From: Candidatus Amarolinea dominans
GTDB lineage: Bacteria > Chloroflexota > Anaerolineae > SSC4 > Amarolineaceae
Assembly (NCBI GenBank): GCA_016719785.1
Contig: JADJYJ010000010.1
Coordinates: 186,001-250,000, forward strand
Direction of reading: 5' to 3'
Length of the DNA stretch: 64,000 bases
The position numbers and the translations under genes are program-made. Shown piece after piece: positions 30,012-39,452 of the stretch. Within the stretch, counting starts at the first letter, position 1; each line of letters starts with the position of its first letter. The notes under the pieces are model-generated. The model was not told the DNA's origin. It saw only the letters and a program-made list of their open reading frames with translations, and ran no database searches.

Positions 30012-30404
30012 ATGGCAAACATCCTGGTGATCGAAGACAACGAACAGAACCTCTACCTGACCACTTTCATTTTGGAACGGCGCGGCCATCGGGTGACTGC
30101 GGCGCGCGACGGCCGCCAGGGCATTCAACTGGCGCAAGAACTGTGCCCCGCGCTCATGCTGCTGGACATTCAACTGCCCGTGATGGACGGCTACGCGGTG
30201 GCCGAAGCGCTGCGCAGGAACCCCGCGCTGACGCACATTCCCATCGTGGCCGTCACCTCCTATGCGATGGCCGGCGACCGTGAGCGCATCCTGGCCGCGG
30301 GCTGTAACGGTTACATCGAAAAACCGATCAATCCCGAAACTTTCATGACCGAAGTCGAGTCGTTCTTGTCGGCGACAGAGATTCCCCTCGCAGGGGTGGA
30401 TTGA
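30012..30404 (+). CDS. Stand-alone response regulator receiver
   Basis: A 130-residue CheY-like receiver without output domain: acidic pair E8-D9 in VIEDNEQN, phospho-acceptor Asp52 in LLDIQLP, conserved Thr/Ser in VAVTSYA and Lys in IEKPI. Start ATG 30012 follows TAAGGAG. It is cotranscribed with the kinase and is its likely partner, acting by protein contact or as a phosphate relay. A strong hairpin follows at 30589-30626. Confidence 0.93.
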   Translation: MANILVIEDNEQNLYLTTFILERRGHRVTAARDGRQGIQLAQELCPALMLLDIQLPVMDGYAVAEALRRNPALTHIPIVAVTSYAMAGDRERILAAGCNGYIEKPINPETFMTEVESFLSATEIPLAGVD

Positions 30405-30588
30405 GAGGGCAACCTCGGAGGCACACAACGCCGTCTGCGATGTCCATTGGCCCCTGCGAGGGTTGTTCGCCGAAAAATTGGCCAACCTTGCGCAGGCCCG
30501 CCGGGTAAGGAGCGGGTGTCGGGGAGGGTGATTTCGGCTTGCCCGGCGCTGTGTGGTGCAGCCAGCCTGCGCAAGGGGAGGACGCTAG

Positions 30589-30630
30589 ACAGGCGTCGGC
30601 TGATCCAACGATCAGCCGACGCCTGTTTTC
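30589..30630 (+). terminator. Strong hairpin terminator between converging genes
   Basis: A perfect 17-base stem (30589-30605 with 30610-30626), loop CAAC, followed on the + strand by TTTTC. It ends the kinase/receiver operon and lies next to the stop of the convergent YCF48-like gene. The 185 bases before it hold no gene. Confidence 0.85.
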
Positions 30631-30631
30631 A

Positions 30632-33600
30632 TCATCTGACGATCACGGGAAACCAGTAGTTGCGCGGCGGCGGGAGGGGTGTGGCTGTGGGGCTGGGCGT
30701 CACCGTGGGGGTCTCGGTGGGCGTGGGTGACGGTGTCAGCGTGGGGGTTGGGGTGATGGTCGCCGTAGGGCTAGGCGTGACCGTCGGCGTGTGGGTCGGC
30801 GTCAACGTGGGGGTGGCCGTTGGCGTCGGTGTGCGCGTGGGCGTATGGGTCGGTGTGGGGGTGTTCGTGGGCGTCGGCGTTGGCGTGGGTGGCGGCGGCG
30901 GCACCTCGTACTTGATGATCGCGCCGTTGACGCCCACCGCCCAGCCGGTCGTCGCATCCACCATGTCCAGCCACAGCAGATGATCGCTGACCGGGCTGGT
31001 CTGGCCGTTCCAGGTGGCGCCGCCGTTGTCGGTGAAGCGGATCGTGCCATTGTTGCCTACGGCCCAACCGAAGTTGGTATCGGCAAACGACACATTGTTG
31101 AGATCAGCCGTGACGCCGCTCGCCTGTGTGACCCAGTTGTCGCCGGCGTTGGTCGTATGCATGATGACGCCGTTCGTGCCGACGATCCAGCCGGTGTAGG
31201 CATCCCTGAAGTCCACGCTGTACAGATCACCGTTGCTGCCGGGGTAGCGGCGAATCCAGCTCGCGCCGCCGTCGGCGCTAGTGACAAACGAATCGTACAG
31301 CGTGGCGCCATAGACGGCCGTGTGCGTGCCATAGCTCAGGTCACGGATGTTGACGGCCATGTTGGCCTGAGAGAACTGCCAGGTGACGCCGCCGTCGCTG
31401 GTGCGGAAGACGAAGCCCTCCTTGCCCACGGTCATGACATGGTTGTTGTCGTACCCTTCGACCACCCACAGGAATCCGGTGTGGATGTTACCGTCGCCAT
31501 CTTTGACGAATTGGCGCGTCCAACTGGCGCCGCCATCCGTGGTGCGCAGCAGCGCGCCGAAGCGGCCGGCCACCCATCCGGTTTGATCATTTTCCGGGAA
31601 TTTGACGCCCCGCAGCCAGGCCGGCGGCAGGCCCGGGTCGAGCTGTCGCGCCGGGCTGGGCACGTAGCTCCAGGTCGCGCCGCCATCCGTGGTCTTGACG
31701 ATCGCGCCTTCCTCGCCCACCACGTAGGCATGGTTGGCATCCACCGCATCCACCCCCTTGAATTCGGTGACGCCGAACGGCGCGGCAATGGCCATGTCCG
31801 CGCTGCCCTGTTTGTGCAGGATGAAATGCCCGGCGCCGGCGGTCCACACCTCGTCATCGGCCGGCGCGGACAGCGCCGCGATGGCGGTGGTCACGCCCGA
31901 TTCGATGGCAGTCCAGTTGGCGCCGCCGTTGGTGGTGCGACGCATACGCCCATCCACGCCCGCGATCCAGCCGTTCTGCGACGAGGAGAAGGCGACCGCG
32001 TTCAGATCGAAGTCGGTCAGATACAGCAGATTCCACGCTGCGCCGCCGTTGGTGGTGCGCAGCGCCACGCCGCCCTTGCCAACCACCCAGCCGTTCTGTG
32101 CATCGGCGAACGCGATGCTGTTGAGGTTGACCCAGGCCGGGGCCGGATTGCTCTGGCTGGTCCAGGTGGCGCCGCCGTTGCTGGTGACGATCATCGCGCC
32201 CTGGTTGCCAACGACCCAGGCGTGTTGACTGTCCAGCGCGGCCAGCGCTTGCCAGTCGGTGTTGAGCGGGCTGCTCTGCGAGGTCCACGCGCCGCCGCCG
32301 CCGTTGGTAGTGCGCAGGATCGTGTTGGCTTCGCCCACGGCCCAACCGCTGTTGGCGTCGGTCATCACCAGGTCCCTGAGCCGCTGCGTGGTCGGCGTGG
32401 TCTGCCGGGTCCAGCCCTGCCCGCCGTTGATGGTGCGCCAGATGCTGCCGTTGGCGCCGGCCGCCCAACCGTTGCTGGCGTCCACGAAATCCACGGCTTC
32501 CATGTCGTCGGCCGGCGCCAGGCGGCTGAAGGCCCAGGTTTGCCCGTTGACGGTGCGCACCACCTGCCCGCTGTTACCCACGGCCCAGCCGGTCAGTGAA
32601 TCAATGAATTCGATGTCGTTCAGGTGCGCCAGGTCGCTGCCGTACCACTGCGTGCGCCAGGTACCCTGCGGCGGGGTTGGCGTTGATGTGGGTGTCCTGG
32701 TGGGCGTTGGGGTGATGGTCGGTGTTTGCGTCGGCGTCGGGCTGGGGCCGGCCGTCGGGGTGTCGGTCGCGGTGGCGGTGGGGCCGCTGGTCGGCGTTGC
32801 GGTCACGGTGCCGGAGGGCGACGGCGTGGGGGTATTGCCGGCCGGGCCGCCGTAGCTCAGGATCTTGCCGTCGTGCGTCACCGCCCAGCCGTGCGTGGCG
32901 TCCACGAAATCTACTTCCCAGACAAAGCCGGTGTCTGGCATGGCGACGCGCGTCCAGGAAGCGCCGTTGCTGGTGTGATAGATGCGGCCATCGCTGTCAT
33001 CCCTGCCGCCGACGGCCCAGCCCTCGGACGCGTTCAACATCTCGATGTCGTAGAAGGTGGTGTAATAGAGATCGTCGGGAAAGGTGCCGGTCAACTGCGT
33101 GGTCCAACCGTTGCCCGCGTTGTTGGTGTAGTAGATGGCGCCGTGCTGGCCTGCCACCCAGCCAGCGTTGACATCCATGAAACTCAAGCCGAGCAGGTCA
33201 TGCGCGGGCGCAAAGCGCCGCCCCCATGACACGCCCTGATCGTTGGAGTAGACCAGGCTGGCGCCGTTGCCTGCGCCGTAGCAGGTGTAGCCGAAGCACT
33301 GGAATTCCCAAACGACCACGCTGCCGCCGGGGAAGAACTCGGTCCAGTAGCGGCCGCCGTCGGCCGAGCGGAATGAACTGCCATCGGTGCCGCCGGCCAG
33401 CACGATCTGGTCGGTCACGTAGTAGGCGCTGTAGAGGTAGCCGCCGTAGTCCGGGGCGACCCCGCGCACGGACCAGGTCAGCCCGCCGTCGGTGGTGCGG
33501 CTGGCCTGGCCCGTGGTGCCCACGATGATACAGCGCAGCGCATCCAGGCAGTCAATGCCGCCCTGCCAGCCGCTGACGGTATCAGGCAGGGTCAGGCGTT

Positions 33601-33880
33601 CCCAATCCACGCCGCCGTTGGTGGTCTTGAGCACATAGGGATTGCCGTTGTAGCCCCAGTCCGGGCCGCCGACGGCGTAGCCGACCTGGGTGTTGATCAT
33701 TTTCAGCCCGCGCAGGGTGATGCCGGGCGGCGCCCAGTATTGAATCTGCCAGTCGCTGGTGGGCGCGCGGCCGGCCGCTTCTGGCGCAGCCTGCGTGGCG
33801 GCTGTGGAGAATCCACTGATACCCATGAGAAGGGCCAGCGCGCTAATCAGCGCCAGGGTGAGAAGGTGACGTTGTTTCAT
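30632..33880 (-). CDS. Secreted YCF48/BNR-repeat protein with Thr-Pro linkers
   Basis: A 1082-residue exported protein. An N-terminal signal peptide (KQRHLLTLALISALALLMG) is followed by beta-propeller blades of the YCF48 type, each with G-W-A-V-G, then T-T-N-G-G-x-x-W. Roughly seven blades come before a Thr/Pro-rich linker at about 350-410 and fourteen or so after it. The C terminus is a second long T-P-T-P-T-P linker ending in YWFPVIVR. The propellers may act in binding or assembly outside the cell. The aromatic/Pro/Arg end motif recurs as VFLPHVPR in the LVIVD proteins at 41481 and 43588, which suggests a common sorting signal in this organism. Not a photosystem factor here, despite the family name. 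Confidence 0.88.
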   Translation of the reverse strand: MKQRHLLTLALISALALLMGISGFSTAATQAAPEAAGRAPTSDWQIQYWAPPGITLRGLKMINTQVGYAVGGPDWGYNGNPYVLKTTNGGVDWERLTLPDTVSGWQGGIDCLDALRCIIVGTTGQASRTTDGGLTWSVRGVAPDYGGYLYSAYYVTDQIVLAGGTDGSSFRSADGGRYWTEFFPGGSVVVWEFQCFGYTCYGAGNGASLVYSNDQGVSWGRRFAPAHDLLGLSFMDVNAGWVAGQHGAIYYTNNAGNGWTTQLTGTFPDDLYYTTFYDIEMLNASEGWAVGGRDDSDGRIYHTSNGASWTRVAMPDTGFVWEVDFVDATHGWAVTHDGKILSYGGPAGNTPTPSPSGTVTATPTSGPTATATDTPTAGPSPTPTQTPTITPTPTRTPTSTPTPPQGTWRTQWYGSDLAHLNDIEFIDSLTGWAVGNSGQVVRTVNGQTWAFSRLAPADDMEAVDFVDASNGWAAGANGSIWRTINGGQGWTRQTTPTTQRLRDLVMTDANSGWAVGEANTILRTTNGGGGAWTSQSSPLNTDWQALAALDSQHAWVVGNQGAMIVTSNGGATWTSQSNPAPAWVNLNSIAFADAQNGWVVGKGGVALRTTNGGAAWNLLYLTDFDLNAVAFSSSQNGWIAGVDGRMRRTTNGGANWTAIESGVTTAIAALSAPADDEVWTAGAGHFILHKQGSADMAIAAPFGVTEFKGVDAVDANHAYVVGEEGAIVKTTDGGATWSYVPSPARQLDPGLPPAWLRGVKFPENDQTGWVAGRFGALLRTTDGGASWTRQFVKDGDGNIHTGFLWVVEGYDNNHVMTVGKEGFVFRTSDGGVTWQFSQANMAVNIRDLSYGTHTAVYGATLYDSFVTSADGGASWIRRYPGSNGDLYSVDFRDAYTGWIVGTNGVIMHTTNAGDNWVTQASGVTADLNNVSFADTNFGWAVGNNGTIRFTDNGGATWNGQTSPVSDHLLWLDMVDATTGWAVGVNGAIIKYEVPPPPPTPTPTPTNTPTPTHTPTRTPTPTATPTLTPTHTPTVTPSPTATITPTPTLTPSPTPTETPTVTPSPTATPLPPPRNYWFPVIVR

Positions 33881-33987
33881 GCGGTGATGTGAGGTCCTTT
33901 ATGAATGCTCGGAGCTGAATGCTCAGCGTTGATTGACAGCAACTGAATGCCAACCTGGGAGTGTCTGAAGGTAAATTGTGACAGGGA

Positions 33988-34052
33988 GTAACTGCTCAGC
34001 CAGGCAGTGAGAATGGTCTCGATAGCGCCCGGGGGGCCGCCTGAGCAGTTAC
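33988..34052. repeat. 12-base inverted repeat in intergenic region
   Basis: GTAACTGCTCAG (33988-33999) and CTGAGCAGTTAC (34041-34052) are perfectly complementary around a 41-base interior. It lies between the promoter side of the YCF48-like gene and the end of the methyltransferase gene. It may be a terminator-like structure or a small mobile repeat. The rest of 33881-34162 shows nothing recognisable. Confidence 0.5.
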
Positions 34053-34162
34053 GACGGGGAGCAAAGACGCCTTGCGCAATCTGTGCCCATTCGGCGAGTA
34101 TACGTGGCCAAGATGAAATTCCGATGAAAACGCCTCTCCGCCAGGTGACAGTTTGTTCAACT

Positions 34163-34966
34163 TCACTGCCGCGCCGCCTTGAGTGAGAACATCAGCGGCA
34201 GGCTGCCGTCATGATCGGGCAGGCGCCACCAGTTGTCCGGGCCTTGCACCAGGCAGGGCAGCAGTTGTTCAGTGCAGAAGGGGAATTCGTGCAGGAACTC
34301 CAGGCGCAGGCCCGCGGCCGCCAACGCAGTGACGATTTCGCCCAGGCTGTGATTCCACTCGAAGCTGCGCGTGGCGTCCAGGGGCCGATCGCTGTCCGGG
34401 CTGGCGATTTCCCAGGCCTGCGGCTCCGGCGTGGTGAAGTAGGAGTAGGCCAGGCGCAGGTCCCGCACGCGGCGGGCATCCTCGCGGAAGACGCGGCCCA
34501 GGGGATGGAATTCGGCCAGGTAGAAGAAGCCGCCGGGTTGCAGGTACGAGGCGATGATCTCGGCCCAGGCGGGCAGGTCGGGCAGCCAGCTCAGGACGCC
34601 GAACGAGCTGGTGACGATGTCGAACGCGCCTGGCAAGAGGCCCGGCAGATCGTAGAGGTCCGCGGCCAGGAAGGTGGCCGGCAGATGCAGCGTGCGGCTC
34701 AGGCCCTGCGCCGCGGCGATGGCCGTGGTGGAGAAATCCACGCCGGTGACCTGCGCGCCCCGCCGCGCCCAGCCCAGCGCGGCCAGTCCCAGGTGACATT
34801 GCAGATGCAGCAGGCGCTTGCCCGCCACCGGCCCAACCTCCGCCAGCTCCAGCGCGGTCAGGCCGTCGAGGGCCTCCGCGCCTGTCGCCGGCAGGTTGGC
34901 CGCAGCCTGCCCGGCCAACTCATCCCACAGCCGACGGTTGTTTTCGGAAATACTCGACCGCGCCAT
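34163..34966 (-). CDS. Class I SAM-dependent methyltransferase
   Basis: A 267-residue methyltransferase of the Methyltransf_25/11 type. SAM-binding motif I is present as LLHLQCHLGL (Gly-rich loop reduced, as in the subfamily with L-Q-C-H-x-G), motif II as V-T-G-V-D-F-S, and the motif around FDIVTSSFGVLSWLPD. Proteins with LQCHLG and the late FHPLGRVF segment methylate small molecules; the substrate is unknown. It follows the lipoprotein gene by 44 bases and could share its transcript. Confidence 0.85.
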   Translation of the reverse strand: MARSSISENNRRLWDELAGQAAANLPATGAEALDGLTALELAEVGPVAGKRLLHLQCHLGLAALGWARRGAQVTGVDFSTTAIAAAQGLSRTLHLPATFLAADLYDLPGLLPGAFDIVTSSFGVLSWLPDLPAWAEIIASYLQPGGFFYLAEFHPLGRVFREDARRVRDLRLAYSYFTTPEPQAWEIASPDSDRPLDATRSFEWNHSLGEIVTALAAAGLRLEFLHEFPFCTEQLLPCLVQGPDNWWRLPDHDGSLPLMFSLKAARQ

Positions 34967-35010
34967 CCCTGCTCCTATGATCTGCTCAATCTTGTCTCAA
35001 GCCGTTGCCT

Positions 35011-36066
35011 TCATGGCCGATCAATCTCAGCCAGAATGTCATCCAGCACTCCGGCGTCTATCTGCGACCGCTCGGCCGTTTGCAGCAGCCAGCGTTCGAT
35101 CCCGCGGTTGGCATCGGCGCGGCATGTTCTGGCGCCGCCCAGCTCGAAGCAGGCCGAGCCGCCAAAGACTTCGATGGTTTCTGGCATCCCATAGGGCGGC
35201 TGGTTGAAGTGAATCAAGACCGCGCGGTATCCCAGGCGGTCGGGATAGGGTGCAACCAGGCCTGGCGCAAGGCCGCTCAAGCGTGTGATGAGTTCGTGCT
35301 GTTGCGCGTCGGGCAGCGGCCAGACCGGATTGGGCCGGCCGGAGAAGATGTCCAGCTCCACGTAAGTCAACGCGCCGCGCAGCGAATCGAGCGTTTGGGG
35401 CGGCAGGGCAAAGCGCAGCGACGCGCCAATCTGGCGGATGTGCGCCATGTCGGCGACCAGGATCAGGGTGCGGCTGTGCTCATAGGCCCTGGGATACTGC
35501 ACGAACAACAATGCCTCGCCATCCGGCTGTTGCTGGTCTTCCGAAGGCAGAATCAGACAGGCCGGCTGCCCAGCCACCTGCAGAGGTTCGACACGCGGCT
35601 GACTGCCGGTGCGCGGGTTGGGATCGCGCTTCACCCACTCCGCACACACCGCTTCGGCGGTCTCCGCGACCATGTGCGAGGCGCTCAGGCCGAAAAAGCC
35701 GTCTTCCCCGCGGAAAAGCGCGATATCGTCAGAGGCGGCCGGGCGCCAGTGCGCGGGATAGGTCAAGGTGATGCTCAGCTCCGTGCTGGCGTAGATCTGC
35801 CACGTGGACGGCGGCTGCTCGTTCGCTGTACTGCCCTGGGCGGGCGCTCCTGCCGCACTGATCGGCGTGACCCTGGGGTTCGACGCGAACGGGTCTGGCG
35901 CAACCGTCGGTGGGGTCGGCGCGGCCTGGCAAGAGAGCAGCAGCAGGGCCAGCGCAAGGCTCAGCAGCCGCTGCGGCCAACGCCGTCGGGCTGGATTGCC
36001 CGCGGGCGATGGGGAGATCTTGTTGGAGAATTTGCCCTGCAGCAGCGCAAATTGCCGTATGTCCAT
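35011..36066 (-). CDS. Lipoprotein of unknown function
   Basis: A 351-residue lipoprotein. After about 30 basic residues comes a signal peptide with lipobox LLSC, a Pro/Thr linker, then a domain starting YASTELSITLTYPAHWRP, the beginning of PsbP/DUF-like lipoproteins, and a second domain (about 240-345) that begins VELDIFSGRPNPVW, a known short pattern in secreted bacterial proteins. ATG 36066 is chosen because AGGAG sits five to ten bases upstream, across the stop of the preceding gene; the longer frame upstream is a shadow. It is cotranscribed with the HTH-TPR gene. Confidence 0.75.
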   Translation of the reverse strand: MDIRQFALLQGKFSNKISPSPAGNPARRRWPQRLLSLALALLLLSCQAAPTPPTVAPDPFASNPRVTPISAAGAPAQGSTANEQPPSTWQIYASTELSITLTYPAHWRPAASDDIALFRGEDGFFGLSASHMVAETAEAVCAEWVKRDPNPRTGSQPRVEPLQVAGQPACLILPSEDQQQPDGEALLFVQYPRAYEHSRTLILVADMAHIRQIGASLRFALPPQTLDSLRGALTYVELDIFSGRPNPVWPLPDAQQHELITRLSGLAPGLVAPYPDRLGYRAVLIHFNQPPYGMPETIEVFGGSACFELGGARTCRADANRGIERWLLQTAERSQIDAGVLDDILAEIDRP

Positions 36067-36071
36067 TTCGT

Positions 36072-37613
36072 TTACTCCTGTCGTAACCGTGCGCGCACCG
36101 CGTCGTCGAAGGGATTTTGCCCGGCTTGCGCCGCGGCCAGCCAGGCGCGGTGGGTCGTTGCCAGCGCGTCGCGGCCGGCGAACGCTTGACCGCCCAGCCA
36201 GGTCAAGAACGCCTGTAGGTCTTGCGCGGTTCCCGGCCAATGGCCCTGGCTGGCCCGGGCCAGGGCGCGGCCGTCGAAGGCCAGCGGCGAGGCCCGCTGC
36301 TCGATGGCGCGGTCGCAATAGGGCAGGGCCAGGTCGGGCTGGTTGTCGAGCGCAAAGGCCCAACAGAGCGCAGCCAGGCCGCGGGCGTCGTCGGGCTGCT
36401 GCGCCAGCAGGGCGTTGAAATCGGCCTGCCACTGCGCCGGGCGATCGAGGCGCACGTAGGCCAGCCCGCGATTGAGCAGGGCTGCGCCGCTGGCGGGCGT
36501 CAGGGCCAGGGTCTGCGAGTAGAAGGCAATGGCCGCGGGCAGATCGGCCGGGCGGCTGCGCTGATTGACATAACCTGATAGGAACGCCAGGGTGGCGGCC
36601 GCCTCATGCTCGCTCGGCGCCTGCGCCGCGGCCTGGTTGAAGGCAGAATTGGCCTGATCCCACGCGTCCTGCTGACTGGACAGGAGTCCCAGGGTCAGCA
36701 AGGCCAGGCTGCGCACCTCGTTGGGGCGGCCGGCGTGGATGGGAAAGGAGAGGGACGCGGGCGCGGCCAGCAGGGAATCGAGAAGCGAGGCGGTCGGCGC
36801 CGCGTCCGCGGTCAGGATGACATAATGAACGGGCTGCAGATCGTCAGGAAAACCGGTTTCGGCGTCGGTGAAGTTGTCGCGACGCCAGAGGAGGAGGCTG
36901 GCCCGGCTGCGGGTGCGGGCATCGGCGGCCGCGGTCAGGTCAGGCACGGCCGCGGGCCACTCGATCAGCTCGGTGACGGCCCCTTGCCGCGCCGCGTGCA
37001 GTTCGCGCTGCAGGCCGGCCTGGACTTGAAGCGAGGCCTGGTCGCCTGCGGCCGGCCGCGTGAAATCTACCCGCGACGCCAGCAGAATCAGCGCCTGGCC
37101 GGGGCGGGGCGTGGGAAAGGCGCGGCTGCCGGGCTGCGGCCGTGCAACCAGGACGCCCGCCAGGGCCAGGATGAGCAGGCCGATCAGCGCCAGCGCCAGG
37201 CGGGCGATCAGAACAGGGCGCGGCGTCGCGGCGGGGGTTGGAGTGGCTGTTTTCACGGGCGGGGCGGGCGGGGCGGGCGGGGCGGCCGGCGCGGGGGCCG
37301 GTTCCACAGGCGCGGGCGCGAGCGGTGAGGGTTGCAGGTTGGCCGGGGCAGCGGGGGCGGTCAGGCTGGCGACCGGCAGAGCGGCGATGGGAGCAAAGCC
37401 GGCGGCCAGCAGGAGCGCGTCGGTCTCCTCGGGCGAGAGGCGCAGTTTGGCTGCGCCGGCCAGCACATCATCGCGCTGGCGCGGTCGTTCGCTCAGGCCT
37501 TCCTTCCAGCGGAAGATGGTCTGCCGGCGCACACCGATGGCGCGCGCCATTTCGCTGTCGCTGACGCCGGTGCGCACCATATATTGTGTCAGAAGTTCGG
37601 CAAATGTGGTCAT
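36072..37613 (-). CDS. HTH-TPR membrane protein
   Basis: A 513-residue protein. Residues 1-60 form an XRE-type helix-turn-helix (SDSEMARAIGVRRQTIFRWKEG). A Pro/Ala-rich linker follows, then one membrane segment (about 140-162, LALALIGLLILALAGVLVA) and an external domain with TPR-like repeats (about 300-500). The layout, cytoplasmic DNA binding joined to an outer sensory part, suggests a membrane-bound regulator. Start MTTF at 37613 gives the HTH at the very N terminus; the upstream extension has no support. Divergent from the VWA gene. Confidence 0.8.
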   Translation of the reverse strand: MTTFAELLTQYMVRTGVSDSEMARAIGVRRQTIFRWKEGLSERPRQRDDVLAGAAKLRLSPEETDALLLAAGFAPIAALPVASLTAPAAPANLQPSPLAPAPVEPAPAPAAPPAPPAPPVKTATPTPAATPRPVLIARLALALIGLLILALAGVLVARPQPGSRAFPTPRPGQALILLASRVDFTRPAAGDQASLQVQAGLQRELHAARQGAVTELIEWPAAVPDLTAAADARTRSRASLLLWRRDNFTDAETGFPDDLQPVHYVILTADAAPTASLLDSLLAAPASLSFPIHAGRPNEVRSLALLTLGLLSSQQDAWDQANSAFNQAAAQAPSEHEAAATLAFLSGYVNQRSRPADLPAAIAFYSQTLALTPASGAALLNRGLAYVRLDRPAQWQADFNALLAQQPDDARGLAALCWAFALDNQPDLALPYCDRAIEQRASPLAFDGRALARASQGHWPGTAQDLQAFLTWLGGQAFAGRDALATTHRAWLAAAQAGQNPFDDAVRARLRQE

Positions 37614-37620
37614 GGGTTCG

Positions 37621-37644
37621 ATGGTACGCCAAATGGTACACAAC
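37621..37644. promoter_or_regulatory. 12-base direct repeats, possible operator
   Basis: ATGGTACGCCAA and ATGGTACACAAC lie side by side just upstream of the HTH-TPR gene and 7 bases before the -35 box of the divergent promoter. A regulator bound here could control both genes; the HTH-TPR protein is an obvious candidate. Confidence 0.4.
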
Positions 37645-37650
37645 TGGCTC

Positions 37651-37678
37651 TTGAAGTGTGCAGGGCCGGCCCTATAAT
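37651..37678 (+). promoter_or_regulatory. Sigma-70 type promoter of the VWA gene
   Basis: TTGAAG (37651-37656), 16-base spacer, TATAAT (37673-37678), 158 bases before the VWA start. The leader contains a GCGGGC/GCCCGC hairpin near 37757-37774. Confidence 0.5.
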
Positions 37679-37836
37679 CACTCGTAGAACGGCCCGGCGA
37701 AGCCAATTATACCCGAAAGCCAACGTCTCGATGAAATCTGAAACCGGGCCGGGAGAGCGGGCGTCTTGCCCGCCAGGTTCCTGGACGCTGGCGCCCCCCA
37801 CGGGTGGTTCTGCAGCGCAAGAAAGGAGTGAGCACC

Positions 37837-39324
37837 ATGTTTACGAAGAAATTTCTGTTGGTTGGTTCGTTGTTGATGGGCGTGATCCTGCTGTTGAGTT
37901 CATGCGGGGGATCGGTGCCGGACAGTGCGAAGTCGCGCAGCCGCGGTGTGATCGAGTCGGGCGGTATTGCGCCGGCCGAGGAGCTGCGTGTGGCGGAGTA
38001 TCTCAATTACTATGAGCAGCACTTTGCGGCGCCGGTCAACACGGCGCTGGGACTCGACCTGCGCCTGGGCAATGGCCGCTTGCCGGCCGAGGGCGGCGAG
38101 GCCTGGCTGCAGGTGGGCATTCAGGCGCGCAGCGAGGCCAACGAGGCCATTGCGCCGCTCAACCTGGCGCTGGTGATTGACTGCAGCGGCTCGATGAGCG
38201 CGGCCGAGAAGATGCCGTATGTCAAAGAATCGCTGCGGGTCTTCTTGCGCAGTCTGGCGTCCAACGATCGGGTTGCCATCGTGACCTACAGTGACCGCGC
38301 CGAGCTGCTCGTTTCCCCGCAGCAGGTGGGCGACGGCGGCTGGATCGAGAGCGCGGTGGAGCGCCTGACCACGAACGGCAATACGAACCTGCATGCGGGC
38401 ATGATGTTGGGCTTGCAGGTGGTGGAGGCGAACTTCGATGTCCGCCGCAACAACCGGGTCATCCTGCTGACCGACGGCATCGCCAACAACGGTGTGACCG
38501 ATTCCGGTCAGATTGCCGCGGATGCGCGGGCTTTCAACGACCGCGGTATCTACCTCTCTACGATTGGCCTGGGCCACGATTTCAACGATGCGCTGCTCAG
38601 CCAGTTGGCCCGCCAGGGCAAGGGCGGCTATCACTTCATTGATTCGGCCGCGGAAATGGACAAGGTCTTTCGCGAGGAAGCGGCCGGTCTGATGCAGAAG
38701 GTGGCCGAGGCGGTCTCGGTTCTCCTGCAGCCGCAGGCCGGGGTGCGGGTGGTCAGCGTGACGGGCTTCGACGGCACGCCGCCGGCCGGGCCGCTGAACG
38801 TGCAGTTGCATGATATGGGAACGGGCGACAGCCAGGTGGTGATGGTGCGCCTGGAAGTGACGCCTGGCCGCCGGGGCGGCCGGCCGCTGCTGGATGTGAC
38901 GCTGCGCTATCGCGATCTGTTTGCGCAGAAGGATGAATCGCTGGATGGACAGGCCACGGTAGACGCGGGTTACATCACCGGCTATGACCCTCTGTGGGAC
39001 CTGGAAGTGCTGCGCAACGTCACCATTCAACGCACGGCCGAGGGGCTGCGGGAGATTGCCCGCCTGTACCAGGCGCGGCGCTACGAGGAGGCCTGGGACC
39101 TGGCCTTTCGCCTGGAGCAGGCGCTGCGCCATGTCGCCAGCCTGACCGGCGAGGCGCAGATGATGCAGGACGCCGACTTGATGCGCACCTACCAGGAGAC
39201 CCTGGCGCGCTGGGTGCAGCAGGAGACGGGCCGTCTGCCGGAATCATCCGCGCCGGAGCGCCCGTCACGCGGCCGTGAGGCGACGCCTCTGCCCGACGAG
39301 GCGCCGACCATCGAGATTCGTTGA
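37837..39324 (+). CDS. VWA-domain lipoprotein
   Basis: A 495-residue protein with signal peptide and lipobox (LLLSSC), then a short region with E-Y-L-N-Y-Y (the YfbK/VWF-A lead-in), and a von Willebrand A domain. The metal site is intact: D115-x-S117-x-S119, the Thr in TTNGNTNLHAGM and the Asp in LLTDGIANNG. A beta-sandwich and helical tail follow. These proteins bind partners through the metal site at the outer membrane face or cell surface. ATG 37837 has an AAAGGAG site at the right distance. It precedes a second lipoprotein gene. Confidence 0.9.
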   Translation: MFTKKFLLVGSLLMGVILLLSSCGGSVPDSAKSRSRGVIESGGIAPAEELRVAEYLNYYEQHFAAPVNTALGLDLRLGNGRLPAEGGEAWLQVGIQARSEANEAIAPLNLALVIDCSGSMSAAEKMPYVKESLRVFLRSLASNDRVAIVTYSDRAELLVSPQQVGDGGWIESAVERLTTNGNTNLHAGMMLGLQVVEANFDVRRNNRVILLTDGIANNGVTDSGQIAADARAFNDRGIYLSTIGLGHDFNDALLSQLARQGKGGYHFIDSAAEMDKVFREEAAGLMQKVAEAVSVLLQPQAGVRVVSVTGFDGTPPAGPLNVQLHDMGTGDSQVVMVRLEVTPGRRGGRPLLDVTLRYRDLFAQKDESLDGQATVDAGYITGYDPLWDLEVLRNVTIQRTAEGLREIARLYQARRYEEAWDLAFRLEQALRHVASLTGEAQMMQDADLMRTYQETLARWVQQETGRLPESSAPERPSRGREATPLPDEAPTIEIR

Positions 39325-39336
39325 GGGGCCAGTAAC

Positions 39337-39353
39337 GCAAGCCTCCGGCTTGC
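39337..39353. terminator. GCAAGCC hairpin
   Basis: GCAAGCC, TCC loop, GGCTTGC: a perfect seven-base stem 13 bases after the VWA gene stop. There is no U tract, so it may attenuate or protect RNA rather than terminate. Confidence 0.4.
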
Positions 39354-39452
39354 ATCGTCGGCGCACCGGTGAAGGGTGTATTCTTGCAGTCGAATTGGCG
39401 GGCAGGCGCCAGGTCTGTCCGCTGCCTCGATGAAAGATGCAGGGAGGAGATC

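Noticed and set aside
30791..32599. 602-codon + strand frame, antisense to the YCF48-like gene
   Set aside because: The - strand frame has a signal peptide and regular YCF48 blades; the + frame is its complement.
30632..33880. Photosystem II assembly factor, suggesting a phototroph
   Set aside because: YCF48-type repeats are widespread in exported proteins of non-phototrophs, and no photosynthesis gene is in the window.
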